A DNA stretch of 64,000 bases from an uncultured Saprospiraceae bacterium (lineage in GTDB: Bacteria > Bacteroidota > Bacteroidia > Chitinophagales > Saprospiraceae): positions 1 through 64,000 of the forward strand of contig CALGAW010000031.1 of assembly GCA_937959115.1 (NCBI GenBank). The letters run 5' to 3'. Every line of letters begins with the position of its first letter. Positions within the stretch are counted from its first letter, which is position 1. Of the stretch, positions 1-10,269 are shown in pieces. The position numbers and the translations under genes were made by a program. Below the pieces are notes generated by a model. It saw only the letters and a list, made by a program, of their open reading frames with translations. It made no database searches and had not been told where the DNA came from.

Positions 1-1
1 T

Positions 2-3000
2 ATCTGTGTATTAATTCTAACAAACCCAAGTCTTGCAACACAAGATTGCGATATGGGAGGAGTAGATAACGCAACTGAGTGTAATACAGGTGAAGATCCA
101 GCTGATCCAGCTGATGATTGCCAATCTGCGATTGATTCAGGCGCTGATATTTGTGCATTGATTGCAAGTAGCCCAGCACTAGCAACACAAGATTGCGATA
201 TGGGAGGAGTTGATAATGCAACTGAGTGTGCAGAAGGAACAGACCCAGCTGATCCAGCTGACGACTGTGATGCTGCAATTAGTTCAGGAGCAGATATTTG
301 TGCATTGATTGCAACTAACCCAGCACTTGCAACAGCAGATTGCGATATGGGAGGAGTAGATAATGCAACTGAGTGCGCAGAAGGAACGGACCCAGCTGAT
401 CCAGCTGACGACTGTGATGCTGCAATTAGTTCAGGCGCTGATATCTGTGTATTAATTCTAACAAACCCAAGTCTTGCAACACAAGATTGCGATATGGGTG
501 GAGTTGATAACGCAACTGAGTGTAATACAGGTGAAGATCCAGCTGATCCAGCTGATGATTGTCAATCTGCGATTGATTCAGGCGCTGATATTTGTGCATT
601 GATTGCAACTAGCCCTGCATTAGCAACACAAGATTGCGATATGGGAGGAGTAGATAATGCAACTGAGTGTGCAGAAGGAACGGACCCAGCTGATCCAGCT
701 GACGACTGTGATGCTGCAATTAGTTCAGGCGCTGATATTTGTGCATTGATTGCAACTAACCCAGCACTTGCGACAGCAGATTGCGACATGGGTGGAGTAG
801 ATAACGCAACTGAGTGTGCAGAAGGAACGGACCCAGCTGATCCAGCTGACGACTGTGACGCTGCAATTAGTTCAGGAGCTGATATCTGTGTATTAATTCT
901 AACAAACCCAAGTCTTGCAACACAAGATTGCGATATGGGTGGAGTTGATAATGCTACTGAATGTAGTACAGGAGAAGATCCAGCTGATCCAGCAGATGAT
1001 TGTGATTCTGCAATTGACGCAGGAGCAGATATCTGTGCATTGATTGCTACAAACCCTTCACTAGCAACACAAGATTGCGATATGGGCGGAGTAGATAATG
1101 CTACAGAATGTGCTACAGGAGAAGATCCTGCAGATCCAGCAGACGACTGCCAAGCAGCAATTGATGGTGGATTAGATATCTGTGTATTGATCGCTACTAA
1201 CCCTGCACTTGGAACACAAGATTGCGACATGGGTGGAGTAGATAACGCAACTGAGTGTGCAGAAGGAACGGACCCAGCTGATCCAGCTGATGACTGTGAC
1301 GCTGCAATTAGTTCAGGAGCAGATATCTGTATATTGATTCTTTCTAATCCAGGTCTTGCAACACAAGATTGTGATATGGGAGGAGTTGATAATATTACTG
1401 AATGTAGTACAGGAGAAGATCCAGCTGATCCAGCAGATGATTGTGAATCTGCGATTGATTCAGGAGCTGACATTTGTGCATTAATCGCTACAAGTCCAGC
1501 ACTTGCAACGCAAGATTGTGATATGGGTGGCGTTGATAATGCTACTGAATGTGCAACAGGTAATGATCCAGCAGATCCAGCTGATGATTGTGATGCTGCA
1601 ATTTCTTCAGGTACTTCAATTTGTATATTGATTCTTTCGAATCCAGCTCTTGCTACGCTTGACTGTGATAACGGTGGAGTTGACAACGCAACTGAGTGCT
1701 CGGAAGGAACAGACCCAGCTGATCCAGCTGATGACTGTGAAGCTGCTATTGATGCAGGACTTGATATCTGCGTATTGATTGCTACTAACCCATCACTTGC
1801 AACACAGGATTGTGATGAAGGTGGTGTAGATAATGCAACTGAGTGTGCAGAAGGAACAGACCCAGCTGATCCAGTTGATGACTGTGATGCTGCGATTTCT
1901 TCAGGAGCAGATATTTGTGCATTAATTGCAATTACTCCAGCGCTAGGAGCATTGGATTGTGATGAAGGTGGAATTGATAACGCAACTGAGTGTGCAGAAG
2001 GTACAGATCCAGCTGATCCAGCTGATGACTGTGATGCTGCAATTTCTTCAGGTGCTAATATTTGTTTATTAATCCTATCTAATCCGACTCTTGCTACACA
2101 AGATTGTGATAATGGTGGAGTTGATAATGCAACTGAGTGCGCTGCAGGAGAAGATCCAGCAGATCCAGCTGATGATTGTGAAGCTGCTATTGATGCAGGA
2201 CTTGATATTTGTGTATTAATCGCTACAAGCCCAGCACTTGCAACGCAAGATTGTGATATGGGCGGCGTTGATAATGCTACTGAATGTGCAGAAGGAACAG
2301 ACCCAGCTGATCCAGTTGATGACTGTGATGCTGCGATTTCTTCAGGAGCTGATATTTGTGCATTGATTGCAACTACTCCTAGTCTAGGATCTCTAGATTG
2401 TGATGAAGGTGGAATCGATAACGCTACAGAATGTGCAGAAGGAACAGATCCAGCTGATCCAGCTGATGACTGTGATGCTGCAATTTCTTCTGGGGCTAAC
2501 ATTTGTATATTAATTCTTTCTAATCCAACTCTTGCAACGCAGGATTGTGATATGGGTGGAGTTGATAACATTACAGAATGTAGTACAGGAGAAGATCCAG
2601 CAGATCCAGCAGATGATTGTGTATCTGCGATTGATGCAGGGTTGGATATTTGCGCATTAATTGCTACGAACCCTGCACTTGGAGCACAAGATTGCGATAT
2701 GGGTGGAGTTGATAATGCAACTGAGTGTGCAGAAGGAACTGATCCAGCTGATCCAGCTGATGACTGTGACGCTGCAATTAGCTCTGGTGCTGATATCTGT
2801 TTATTGATTTTAGCTAATCCAGCGCTTGCATCTGCAGACTGCGATATGGGTGGAGTTGATAATGCAACTGAATGTAGTACAGGAGAAGATCCAGCAGATC
2901 CAGCAGATGATTGTATATCTGCGATTGATTCTGGTGCTGATATTTGTATCTTGATATTAACAAACCCTAGCCTTGCAACACAAGATTGTGATATGGGTGG

Positions 3001-5623
3001 CGTTGATAACATTACAGAATGTTCATCAGGTGAAGATCCTTCAGATCCGGCTGACGATTGTCAAGCAGCGATTGATGCAGGATTGGATATTTGTGTATTG
3101 ATTGCTACTACTCCGAGTCTTGGAACACAAGATTGCGATATGGGTGGTATTGATAATGCAACTGAATGTGCAGAAGGAACTGACCCAGCTGATCCAGCTG
3201 ATGACTGTGACGCTGCAGTGAGTTCAGGAGCAGATATTTGTTTATTAATTCTTACTAATCCTAGTCTTGCAACAGCAGACTGCGATATGGGAGGAGTTGA
3301 TAATGCAACTGAATGTAGTACAGGCGAAGATCCAGCAGATCCAGCAGATGATTGTGAATCTGCGATTGATTCTGGTGCTGATATCTGTGCATTGATTGTT
3401 AATAGCCCAAGTCTTGCAACACAAGATTGTGATATGGGAGGAGTTGATAATGCAACTGAATGTAGTACAGGCGAAGATCCATCTGATCCAGCTGACGATT
3501 GTCAAGCAGCGATTGATGGTCAATTAGACATCTGTACTTTAATTCTTACAAGTCCTAGTCTTGCTACAGCAGACTGTGATATGGGAGGAGTTGATAATCA
3601 AACAGAATGTGACAACGGAGCTGATCCGGCTGATCCATCTGATGATTGCCAAGCGGCAATTGACGGAGGTCTTAACATTTGTGTGTTGATCAACTATGAC
3701 CCTGCGCATCCATTAGCGTCACTTGATTGTGATGAAGGTGGTATCATTAACATTACAGAATGTAATTACGGAGGTGATCCAGCTGATCCAGTTGATGATT
3801 GTGAAGTTGCTGCTGATTCAGGAGCTGATATCTGCATGATTATTGGTGCGAACTCTAATCACCCATGGGCAACTCTAGATTGTGATGGTGGAGGAATTCC
3901 TAACTATGTAGAATGTACGAATGGTAATGATCCTTCAGATCCGTCTGATGATAGTAACTGCCCTTGTACGGATGCGGAGCAAGGATTAATTAATATCTGT
4001 GCAATTTTAGCTGCAGATCCTACGAATCCAATCGGAACATTAGATTGTGATAATGGTGGTATTCCAAACATTATAGAGTGTAACTCTGGTGGAAATCCAT
4101 TAGATCCTTCTGATGACTGTACTGTAGTAACTGTTGCAGGCGCTGACCTTTGTGTAATTTTAGCAGCAGATCCAACGAATCCATTAGCGACACAAGATTG
4201 TGATGCAGGTGGCGTTGATAATGCAACTGAATGTGCAAATGGTGCAGATCCACAAGATCCGTCTGATGATTGTCAGGCAGCACTTGATGCAGGTATTAAC
4301 ATTTGTACATTGATTAATTTCGATCCAGCACATCCACTAGCGGCACAAGATTGTGATGATGGTGGTGTGGATAACTTTACAGAGTGTGCGAACGGAGCAG
4401 ATCCATCTGACCCAGCAGACGATTGTGAAGCTGCCGTTGACGCTGGAATGGATATCTGTGTGATTATCGCAGGTGGACACCCTTGGTCTTCACTAGATTG
4501 TGATAATGGTGGAATTGATAATGAAACGGAATGTGCGAATGGCACTGATCCTTCAGATCCATCAGATGATGCAGTTTGCCCTCCAGACTTGTGTGAGGAT
4601 GCACAAGCGGGAACTATTGATATTTGCGTGGAAATCGCTGCAAATCCAAATAGTCCGTTAGCAACCTTAGACTGTGATATGGGTGGTGTTGACAATGCTA
4701 CTGAATGTGCAGAAGGAAATGACCCACTTGACCCAGCTGATGATTGTGATGCAGCAATTGCTGCAGGTACGGATATTTGCTTACTTATTGGCATAGATCC
4801 AAACCACCCACTAGCTGAGGAAGATTGTGATATGGGAGGAATTAACAACTACATCGAGTGTATCACTGGTAATGATCCAGTTGATCCTGCTGATGATTGT
4901 ATTTCTGCAATATCAGGCGGAGTTGATCTTTGTGATATTATTACTCCAAATAGTCCACTAGCAACACAAGATTGCGATATGGGAGGAGTTGATAACTATA
5001 CAGAGTGTGGTAACGGAGGTGACCCTCTAGAACCATCAGATGACTGTGAAGTAGCTGCAGCTGCAGGTGAAGACCTTTGTGCTATTATCAATGGAGATCC
5101 TACTCACCCTTGGGCGACTTTGGATTGTGATAATGGAGGAATTCCTAACTTAATGGAATGTAACAACGGTGGTGATCCTAGTGATCCAGCTGATGACTGT
5201 CCTGATTTGACGCCAGTTATTACACTTGTACCAGGTAACATTGCTGGACTCTCTCCAGTAGCTGCTGCTGTTGAGGTAAGTGAAGTAAATGGAGTACCAA
5301 CTGATGGAAGTGTTATTCGAGTAAGAATACCTTCTGATCCAAGGTTCCCATTCACTTGGGATCCAACGTTGACTACAGTCGCATTTGTTTCAGTACAAAA
5401 CAGTCAATGGAATTACCTTGGTAACAATGGTATCTTCCATACATGGAGTCATAATGGTGTTATTCCAGCAAGTGGTAAACTCGCATTTGGTTTTGAAGGA
5501 ACTTATGATCCACAAAGCACAGATGGTCAGACTACTATTACATCTACAATCTTCCCATTTGATGGTGGAGAATGTTTGATTACTAATAACACTGATTCTG
5601 AGAGACTTGTTTATTTTGAATAA
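2..5623 (+). CDS. giant Cys/Asp-rich tandem-repeat surface protein (5' truncated)
   Basis: The reading frame is open from the left edge, so the true start lies outside the window. The visible part has 34 complete units and a final partial one. The first 24 are exactly 49 residues (147 bp); later ones grow to 51-58. Each unit carries four Cys in the order DCD, TEC, DDC, DIC and an Asp-rich core with DPADPADDC, resembling thrombospondin type 3 calcium-binding repeats. I infer a rigid, extended, Ca2+- and disulfide-stabilised stalk outside the cell. From about nt 5200 a different 140-residue domain follows, rich in aromatic residues and ending NNTDSERLVYFE. It is not a recognisable T9SS type A or B sorting domain. 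A hairpin terminator follows the stop. Function, probably adhesion or surface layer, is inferred. Confidence 0.85.
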   Translation: MCVLILTNPSLATQDCDMGGVDNATECNTGEDPADPADDCQSAIDSGADICALIASSPALATQDCDMGGVDNATECAEGTDPADPADDCDAAISSGADICALIATNPALATADCDMGGVDNATECAEGTDPADPADDCDAAISSGADICVLILTNPSLATQDCDMGGVDNATECNTGEDPADPADDCQSAIDSGADICALIATSPALATQDCDMGGVDNATECAEGTDPADPADDCDAAISSGADICALIATNPALATADCDMGGVDNATECAEGTDPADPADDCDAAISSGADICVLILTNPSLATQDCDMGGVDNATECSTGEDPADPADDCDSAIDAGADICALIATNPSLATQDCDMGGVDNATECATGEDPADPADDCQAAIDGGLDICVLIATNPALGTQDCDMGGVDNATECAEGTDPADPADDCDAAISSGADICILILSNPGLATQDCDMGGVDNITECSTGEDPADPADDCESAIDSGADICALIATSPALATQDCDMGGVDNATECATGNDPADPADDCDAAISSGTSICILILSNPALATLDCDNGGVDNATECSEGTDPADPADDCEAAIDAGLDICVLIATNPSLATQDCDEGGVDNATECAEGTDPADPVDDCDAAISSGADICALIAITPALGALDCDEGGIDNATECAEGTDPADPADDCDAAISSGANICLLILSNPTLATQDCDNGGVDNATECAAGEDPADPADDCEAAIDAGLDICVLIATSPALATQDCDMGGVDNATECAEGTDPADPVDDCDAAISSGADICALIATTPSLGSLDCDEGGIDNATECAEGTDPADPADDCDAAISSGANICILILSNPTLATQDCDMGGVDNITECSTGEDPADPADDCVSAIDAGLDICALIATNPALGAQDCDMGGVDNATECAEGTDPADPADDCDAAISSGADICLLILANPALASADCDMGGVDNATECSTGEDPADPADDCISAIDSGADICILILTNPSLATQDCDMGGVDNITECSSGEDPSDPADDCQAAIDAGLDICVLIATTPSLGTQDCDMGGIDNATECAEGTDPADPADDCDAAVSSGADICLLILTNPSLATADCDMGGVDNATECSTGEDPADPADDCESAIDSGADICALIVNSPSLATQDCDMGGVDNATECSTGEDPSDPADDCQAAIDGQLDICTLILTSPSLATADCDMGGVDNQTECDNGADPADPSDDCQAAIDGGLNICVLINYDPAHPLASLDCDEGGIINITECNYGGDPADPVDDCEVAADSGADICMIIGANSNHPWATLDCDGGGIPNYVECTNGNDPSDPSDDSNCPCTDAEQGLINICAILAADPTNPIGTLDCDNGGIPNIIECNSGGNPLDPSDDCTVVTVAGADLCVILAADPTNPLATQDCDAGGVDNATECANGADPQDPSDDCQAALDAGINICTLINFDPAHPLAAQDCDDGGVDNFTECANGADPSDPADDCEAAVDAGMDICVIIAGGHPWSSLDCDNGGIDNETECANGTDPSDPSDDAVCPPDLCEDAQAGTIDICVEIAANPNSPLATLDCDMGGVDNATECAEGNDPLDPADDCDAAIAAGTDICLLIGIDPNHPLAEEDCDMGGINNYIECITGNDPVDPADDCISAISGGVDLCDIITPNSPLATQDCDMGGVDNYTECGNGGDPLEPSDDCEVAAAAGEDLCAIINGDPTHPWATLDCDNGGIPNLMECNNGGDPSDPADDCPDLTPVITLVPGNIAGLSPVAAAVEVSEVNGVPTDGSVIRVRIPSDPRFPFTWDPTLTTVAFVSVQNSQWNYLGNNGIFHTWSHNGVIPASGKLAFGFEGTYDPQSTDGQTTITSTIFPFDGGECLITNNTDSERLVYFE
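53..934 (+). repeat. higher-order tandem repeat, two copies of 441 bp
   Basis: Bases 53-493 and 494-934 are two copies of a block of three 147-bp units. By eye I count about 17 differences, of which only one changes an amino acid (Ser to Thr in AS/TSPALA). Bases 2-52 are identical to the end of this block (443-493), so the array continues leftwards in the same phase. Confidence 0.9.
935..5200 (+). repeat. diverged 147-174 bp coding repeats
   Basis: The remaining 28 complete units of the same protein repeat, and the start of the last one. Units up to about nt 3580 keep the 147-bp length; downstream units carry insertions such as DPAHPLAS or DPTNPLAT between DIC and DCD, and two (near 3940 and 4570) carry extra Cys-containing inserts. 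Sequence divergence rises towards the 3' end. Confidence 0.88.
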
Positions 5624-5660
5624 GCGAAACAGATTATTTAAATAAGCAAAATAAATATTG

Positions 5661-5688
5661 TTCGGGCACTAGTAAAATAGTGCCCGAA
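5661..5688 (+). terminator. hairpin after the giant repeat gene
   Basis: Perfect 11-bp inverted repeat TTCGGGCACTA / TAGTGCCCGAA with a 6-nt loop, 37 bp after the stop codon. The downstream T content is weak, so termination is likely but not of textbook form. Confidence 0.7.
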
Positions 5689-5753
5689 TAATATTATCTT
5701 AGTTTGGAAGAAACATTAGAACTAAATTTTATTTCATTAATAATACCCAAAAT

Positions 5754-6824
5754 ATGAAAAACCTACTCTTTACATTTATTGTTATTTTACTATCTATGTC
5801 CTTTGTATTTGGGCAATGTATTAATAACCCATCTATCCAACAGGGTGATATTAATCCTGCTCCATTAGTTAATGGTGCTGGAGGAATACTTACACTTTCT
5901 TATGTAGAAAATCTCTTAGATTATACAGATGAAGAAACTGATCCAATTACATTGACAATATGTTTGTTAAACATAGTACCAGTTAGTGGTGCAGGTTCTG
6001 TCTCTGGAAGCTTTTCAGGAACTTTTAATTGGCTGTATGATGCTAGTTCAAATTGTTTTCAAGGAACTCAAAATCAAGATATCCTTGGTGGAGCTGGAGG
6101 ACAAATTACTATCGCATTTAATCAATCTTCTCCTGTTCTTTGTCCAAGTAACCAAATGGGATATAATGCCAACTTACAGCCCGCAGCTTGTATGAATGGT
6201 ATTAATGAAACTGTTGATGATACGGAATCTGTATATACTTGTGCTGTGGCTTTTGTACCTATTGAATTAAGTGAATTCTTTGGTTATTCTAAGAATTGTA
6301 AAGGATTGTTAGAATGGACAACTCAAAGTGAAGTTGACTTCAGCCATTTTGAATTAGAAAAAAGCATCAATGGTGAAACGTTCCAAACAATTGCTACAAT
6401 TAAAGGAAAAGGTTCTGAAATTGAATCAACAAGTTATTCTTATGTTGATTTACAATTGAGAGACATTAACCTTTATAGATTGAAAAGTGTTGATCTTGAT
6501 GGTTCTGTTTCATATAGTAAATTGATTTCGTTGACTAGAGACGGCTGTTCTGCTCAAGATGGTGGATTCGCTGTTTTTCCAAATCCAGCGTACAACAACT
6601 CTATTAATGTACAATTAAATTCAACTGTAGAATCTAACGATGCTACTATTGTTTTCACTGATGTACTTGGAAGAGTATTGATGGAAGTTCCAATTGCTGT
6701 TGCATTTGGAATCAATAACTTTGATGTCGATATTGATAAATTAGCAGATGCTACTTACTTTATCGGATTTAGAGGAGTTGAGGCAATCAAAGAAACTAAG
6801 AAGTTTGTTAAGCTATCGAATTAA
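5754..6824 (+). CDS. secreted protein with T9SS type A sorting domain
   Basis: This 356-residue protein begins with a clear signal peptide (MKNLLFTFIVILLSMSFVFG, cleavage before QC). The N-terminal half (about 25-165) is Cys-containing and unrecognised. Residues about 170-265 resemble the fibronectin-like segment often found before sorting domains (ELSEFFGYSKNCKGLLEWTT and an LYRLKSVDLDGS strand). Residues about 275-356 form a type A sorting domain starting FAVFPNPAYNNSINV. It should cross the outer membrane through the type IX system and be attached or released there. It lies 130 bp after the giant repeat protein with a terminator between, so it is probably transcribed separately. The cargo activity is unknown. 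Confidence 0.87.
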   Translation: MKNLLFTFIVILLSMSFVFGQCINNPSIQQGDINPAPLVNGAGGILTLSYVENLLDYTDEETDPITLTICLLNIVPVSGAGSVSGSFSGTFNWLYDASSNCFQGTQNQDILGGAGGQITIAFNQSSPVLCPSNQMGYNANLQPAACMNGINETVDDTESVYTCAVAFVPIELSEFFGYSKNCKGLLEWTTQSEVDFSHFELEKSINGETFQTIATIKGKGSEIESTSYSYVDLQLRDINLYRLKSVDLDGSVSYSKLISLTRDGCSAQDGGFAVFPNPAYNNSINVQLNSTVESNDATIVFTDVLGRVLMEVPIAVAFGINNFDVDIDKLADATYFIGFRGVEAIKETKKFVKLSN

Positions 6825-6847
6825 CTTAAAGACAACTTAAATTATTT

Positions 6848-6877
6848 AAAGGCTTCAGAAATTCTGAGGCCTTTTTT
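6848..6877 (+). terminator. rho-independent terminator
   Basis: Arms AAAGGCTTCAGAA and TTCTGAGGCCTTT pair with one G-U, followed by a run of six T. It lies 24 bp after the T9SS cargo gene. Confidence 0.85.
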
Positions 6878-7046
6878 CGTTTTGGTGCAGGTGGTTCAAA
6901 TGTAGTTCAGCTATTTTATGTTAAATTTCTTACCTTTACCGAACTTTTTTTATAAAAAATCAATTATAAGATATAAGAGTGAATCAATCTTTGGTTTATT
7001 GCGTTAATGAATAACGGAATTTATTCCGAATTAAATTTTAAATCTA

Positions 7047-8822
7047 ATGTATAGAACACATACCTGTGGAGAATTGCGCCAAGAGCATACTGGAAAAGAG
7101 ATCACACTCTCCGGATGGGTGCAAAAGAAAAGAGATTTCGGGGGAATGACATTCATCGACCTTAGAGATCGTTATGGAATTACTCAACTTGTCTTTAATA
7201 TGGACGATGATGCGGATTTGTGTGGAAATGCCCGAAAACTAGGAAGAGAATTTGTGATTTCTGTTACCGGAAAGGTTAGAGAGCGTAGCAATAAAAATCC
7301 AAATATACCAACGGGGAATATTGAAATTGAAACGTCATCTCTATCAATTCTAAATGAATCAAAAGTACCGCCTTTCACAATAGAAGATGAAAGTGACGGA
7401 GGAGATGACCTGAGAATGGCCTATCGCTACCTTGATCTTCGACGTAAACCTGTACAGCAAAATCTGATTTTCAGAAGCCGCCTTGCAATTGAAGCAAGAA
7501 AACACTTGGCAGATGAAGGGTTCATCGAAGTGGAAACACCTAACCTAATTAAAAGTACGCCAGAAGGAGCAAGAGACTTTGTCGTGCCTAGCAGAATGAA
7601 TCCAGGTCAGTTTTATGCCTTGCCTCAATCTCCACAAACCTTTAAGCAGTTGCTAATGGTTTCTGGGTTGGATAAATACTTCCAAATCGTAAAATGCTTC
7701 AGAGATGAAGACTTAAGAGCAGACAGACAACCTGAATTTACCCAAATTGACTGCGAAATGTCTTTTGTGACGCAAGAGGAAATTCTAAATACCTTTGAAC
7801 GATTGACTAAACACATGTTCAAATCGGTGCTTAATGTTGAGTTTGGAGACTTTCCAAGAATGACCTACGACGATGCAATGCGTTTATACGGAAATGACAA
7901 GCCTGATACTCGTTTTAATATGCAATTCGTAGAACTGAATGACGTTGCTCAACAGAAAGGCTTCAAGGTGTTTGATAGTGTCGAAATGGTGGTAGGTGTT
8001 TGTGCCCCTGGTGCTGCTTCCTTTACTAGGAAAGAACTTGATAAACTTGTCAAGTGGGTACAACGCCCACAGATTGGTGCAAAAGGTCTCGTCTACGTGA
8101 AATGCAATGAAGATGGTACATTCAAATCAACCGTTGATAAGTTTTTTGATCAAGATGCACTGAAATCTTGGGCAGATAAAATGGAGGCAAAGCCTGGAGA
8201 TCTAATGCTCGTAATGGCAGGAGAAACAGAAAAAGCAAGAAAACAGCTTAGTGAATTAAGATTGCACGTTGGGGAATTACTTGGATTACGCACAAGAGGC
8301 GTTTTTAAGCCCTTGTGGGTGGTTGACTTCCCTTTGTTGGAGTGGGATGAAGAATCAGAGCGTTTTCACGCTATGCACCATCCATTTACGTCTCCTAAGA
8401 AAGAGGATTTAGACCGAATGCTAACTGGAGACCATGAAACAATGAAGGCGCTCAGAGCAGATGCCTATGACTTAGTTATAAATGGTGTTGAAATAGGCGG
8501 TGGATCGATTAGAATTCATGATAGAGCGCTTCAAAGCCGTAACTTTGATTTGCTAGGATTTACAAAGGAAGAAGCAGAAGCTCAATTTGGCTTTTTAATG
8601 GGAGCATTTGAGTATGGTGCACCTCCTCATGGTGGTATCGCATTTGGATTTGACCGATTGTGTTCGATCATGGCAGGCGCGGAAGGTAAAATTAGAGATT
8701 TCATCGCATTCCCGAAAAACAATCAAGGACGTGATGTGATGATTGATGCACCAGCTCCTGTAGCCCAAGATCAACTAGAAGAACTGTCTTTGAATTTGGC
8801 GGTGAAGCAGGAAGTAGATTAA
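7047..8822 (+). CDS. aspS: aspartyl-tRNA synthetase
   Basis: The 591-residue protein charges tRNA with aspartate in the cytoplasm. It has the bacterial layout: N-terminal OB-fold anticodon-binding domain (about 1-105, with [19 protein letters not shown]), class II catalytic core with motif 2 ([16 protein letters not shown], about residue 218), an inserted GAD domain (about 290-420) and motif 3 ([10 protein letters not shown], about residue 528). Length is normal for the bacterial-type enzyme. The start at [11 protein letters not shown] is the conserved one. It has a long upstream gap of 222 bp after the preceding gene. A Bacteroidota-like but imperfect -7 box TACCTTTA sits at 6931-6938. Confidence 0.97.
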   Translation: MYRTHTCGELRQEHTGKEITLSGWVQKKRDFGGMTFIDLRDRYGITQLVFNMDDDADLCGNARKLGREFVISVTGKVRERSNKNPNIPTGNIEIETSSLSILNESKVPPFTIEDESDGGDDLRMAYRYLDLRRKPVQQNLIFRSRLAIEARKHLADEGFIEVETPNLIKSTPEGARDFVVPSRMNPGQFYALPQSPQTFKQLLMVSGLDKYFQIVKCFRDEDLRADRQPEFTQIDCEMSFVTQEEILNTFERLTKHMFKSVLNVEFGDFPRMTYDDAMRLYGNDKPDTRFNMQFVELNDVAQQKGFKVFDSVEMVVGVCAPGAASFTRKELDKLVKWVQRPQIGAKGLVYVKCNEDGTFKSTVDKFFDQDALKSWADKMEAKPGDLMLVMAGETEKARKQLSELRLHVGELLGLRTRGVFKPLWVVDFPLLEWDEESERFHAMHHPFTSPKKEDLDRMLTGDHETMKALRADAYDLVINGVEIGGGSIRIHDRALQSRNFDLLGFTKEEAEAQFGFLMGAFEYGAPPHGGIAFGFDRLCSIMAGAEGKIRDFIAFPKNNQGRDVMIDAPAPVAQDQLEELSLNLAVKQEVD

Positions 8823-8937
8823 ACGAATATCTTTATTACTATTGATAATAAAAGAGTTATTGTGAAAACTAAATTCGTAATGACTAATGTAGAGAATGAG
8901 AGTGGCTTAGCTGCCTGAATTGTATGCCTTTAGGCGA

Positions 8938-8955
8938 TCCCGATATTTATCGGGA
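8938..8955. repeat. short perfect palindrome between aspS and prfA
   Basis: TCCCGATA-TT-TATCGGGA, 8-bp arms with a 2-nt loop, in the 218-bp aspS-prfA gap. There is no T-run, so it is not an obvious terminator. It could be a small extragenic palindromic element. Confidence 0.6.
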
Positions 8956-9040
8956 GAAACGCATTGGAAAACAGAACGAATAGCAGGGAAGCCTCAAATA
9001 AAAATCTTTAACAGATAAATCCACTTATTAAACTTAGAAG

Positions 9041-10120
9041 ATGATAAATAAACTGGAAGCCATAAAGGAACGTTTTGAATATGTGTCGGGCCAAATGACC
9101 GATCCAGAAATCATAATGGATACCAAACGGTATACAAAGGTGGCCAAGGAGTATAAAAGCCTGAAAGTGATCGTGGATGTATATGAGGAGTATAAAACAA
9201 TACTCAGTAATATCAAATCTACGAACGAGATGCTTGCGGAAGAATCCGATGTGGAAATGGTAGAAATGGCAAAGATGGAATTAGAAGAACTGAATCCACA
9301 ACTAAAGGAACTGGAAGAGAAAATAGAATTTCTGTTGATTCCAAAAGATCCTGAAGATGAGAAAGATGCCATGGTCGAAATTCGATCGGGTACAGGTGGC
9401 GACGAAGCAAGTATTTTTGCTGGGGATTTATATAAAATGTACACGTATTATTTCAATGAGCGAAAGTTGAATGTTGAAGTAATTTCTATCAGTGAAGGGA
9501 CTGTTGGCGGATATAGTAAAATTATCCTACAGGTAACAGGCGAGAATGCCTATGGTGCTTTAAAGTATGAAAGTGGTGCACACCGCGTACAACGTGTACC
9601 CAAAACTGAATCTCAGGGACGTGTACACACTTCCGCCGCTACCGTTGCAGTAATGCCAGTATTTGAAATGGAGGATGTAGAAATTAATAAAGCCGACTTG
9701 AGTTGGGACACCTTCCGAGCAAGTGGCGCTGGTGGACAGCACGTAAACAAAACGGAATCAGCCGTGCGGGTAACACATGCCCCAACTGGAATTGTAGTAG
9801 AGTGTCAGGATGGAAGATCTCAACTGAAGAACAGAGATATTGCGATGCAGCGATTGTATGTGAAAATCCACGAAAAACAAAAAGAAGAGCACGAAGCTGG
9901 AATTGCAAATAGACGCCGTTCTTTAGTTTCAAGTGGCGATAGAAGTGCCAAAATCAGAACCTATAACTACCCACAAAACCGCGTAACAGATCACCGAATC
10001 GGGTTAACTTTATATTCTCTGGGTGATTTAATGTCAGGAAAAGAAGGGAAATTGCAAGAAATTATTGATAAATTGACGATTGAGGAAAATGCAGAGAAAC
10101 TGAAGGCTGGAACAGAGTAA
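9041..10120 (+). CDS. prfA: peptide chain release factor 1
   Basis: The 359-residue protein ends translation at UAA and UAG. The peptidyl-tRNA hydrolysis loop GAGGQHVNKTES is present with GGQ near residue 230. The codon-recognition tripeptide sits in RVPKTESQGRVHTS, so it reads PKT where the E. coli protein has PAT; this P-x-T form identifies RF1 rather than RF2. The coiled N-terminal domain (about 1-100) and C-terminal helices are complete and length is typical. It follows aspS on the same strand after 218 bp. Confidence 0.96.
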   Translation: MINKLEAIKERFEYVSGQMTDPEIIMDTKRYTKVAKEYKSLKVIVDVYEEYKTILSNIKSTNEMLAEESDVEMVEMAKMELEELNPQLKELEEKIEFLLIPKDPEDEKDAMVEIRSGTGGDEASIFAGDLYKMYTYYFNERKLNVEVISISEGTVGGYSKIILQVTGENAYGALKYESGAHRVQRVPKTESQGRVHTSAATVAVMPVFEMEDVEINKADLSWDTFRASGAGGQHVNKTESAVRVTHAPTGIVVECQDGRSQLKNRDIAMQRLYVKIHEKQKEEHEAGIANRRRSLVSSGDRSAKIRTYNYPQNRVTDHRIGLTLYSLGDLMSGKEGKLQEIIDKLTIEENAEKLKAGTE

Positions 10121-10269
10121 CTAAAGATTAAGTTATTGTTAAGGTATGACTTAAATTCAGATGTAAATCTTATGTTAAAGTTAAAGATCAGCCAGTTTGT
10201 CGAAAAATTATTGAATTCAGTCTTGGGCAATGTATATTGTGTTACAATTTTACCACAAAACTTATTCTT

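Noticed and set aside
562-3012. Minus-strand open frame of 816 codons opposite the giant repeat gene
   Set aside because: The uniform 147-bp repeats lack stops in this frame, so one open unit repeats many times. The product is a repeated artefact with no start signal; the plus-strand frame has the Cys/Asp structure.
2-5200. CRISPR array
   Set aside because: The 147-bp periodicity is fully coding, with no spacer/repeat alternation.
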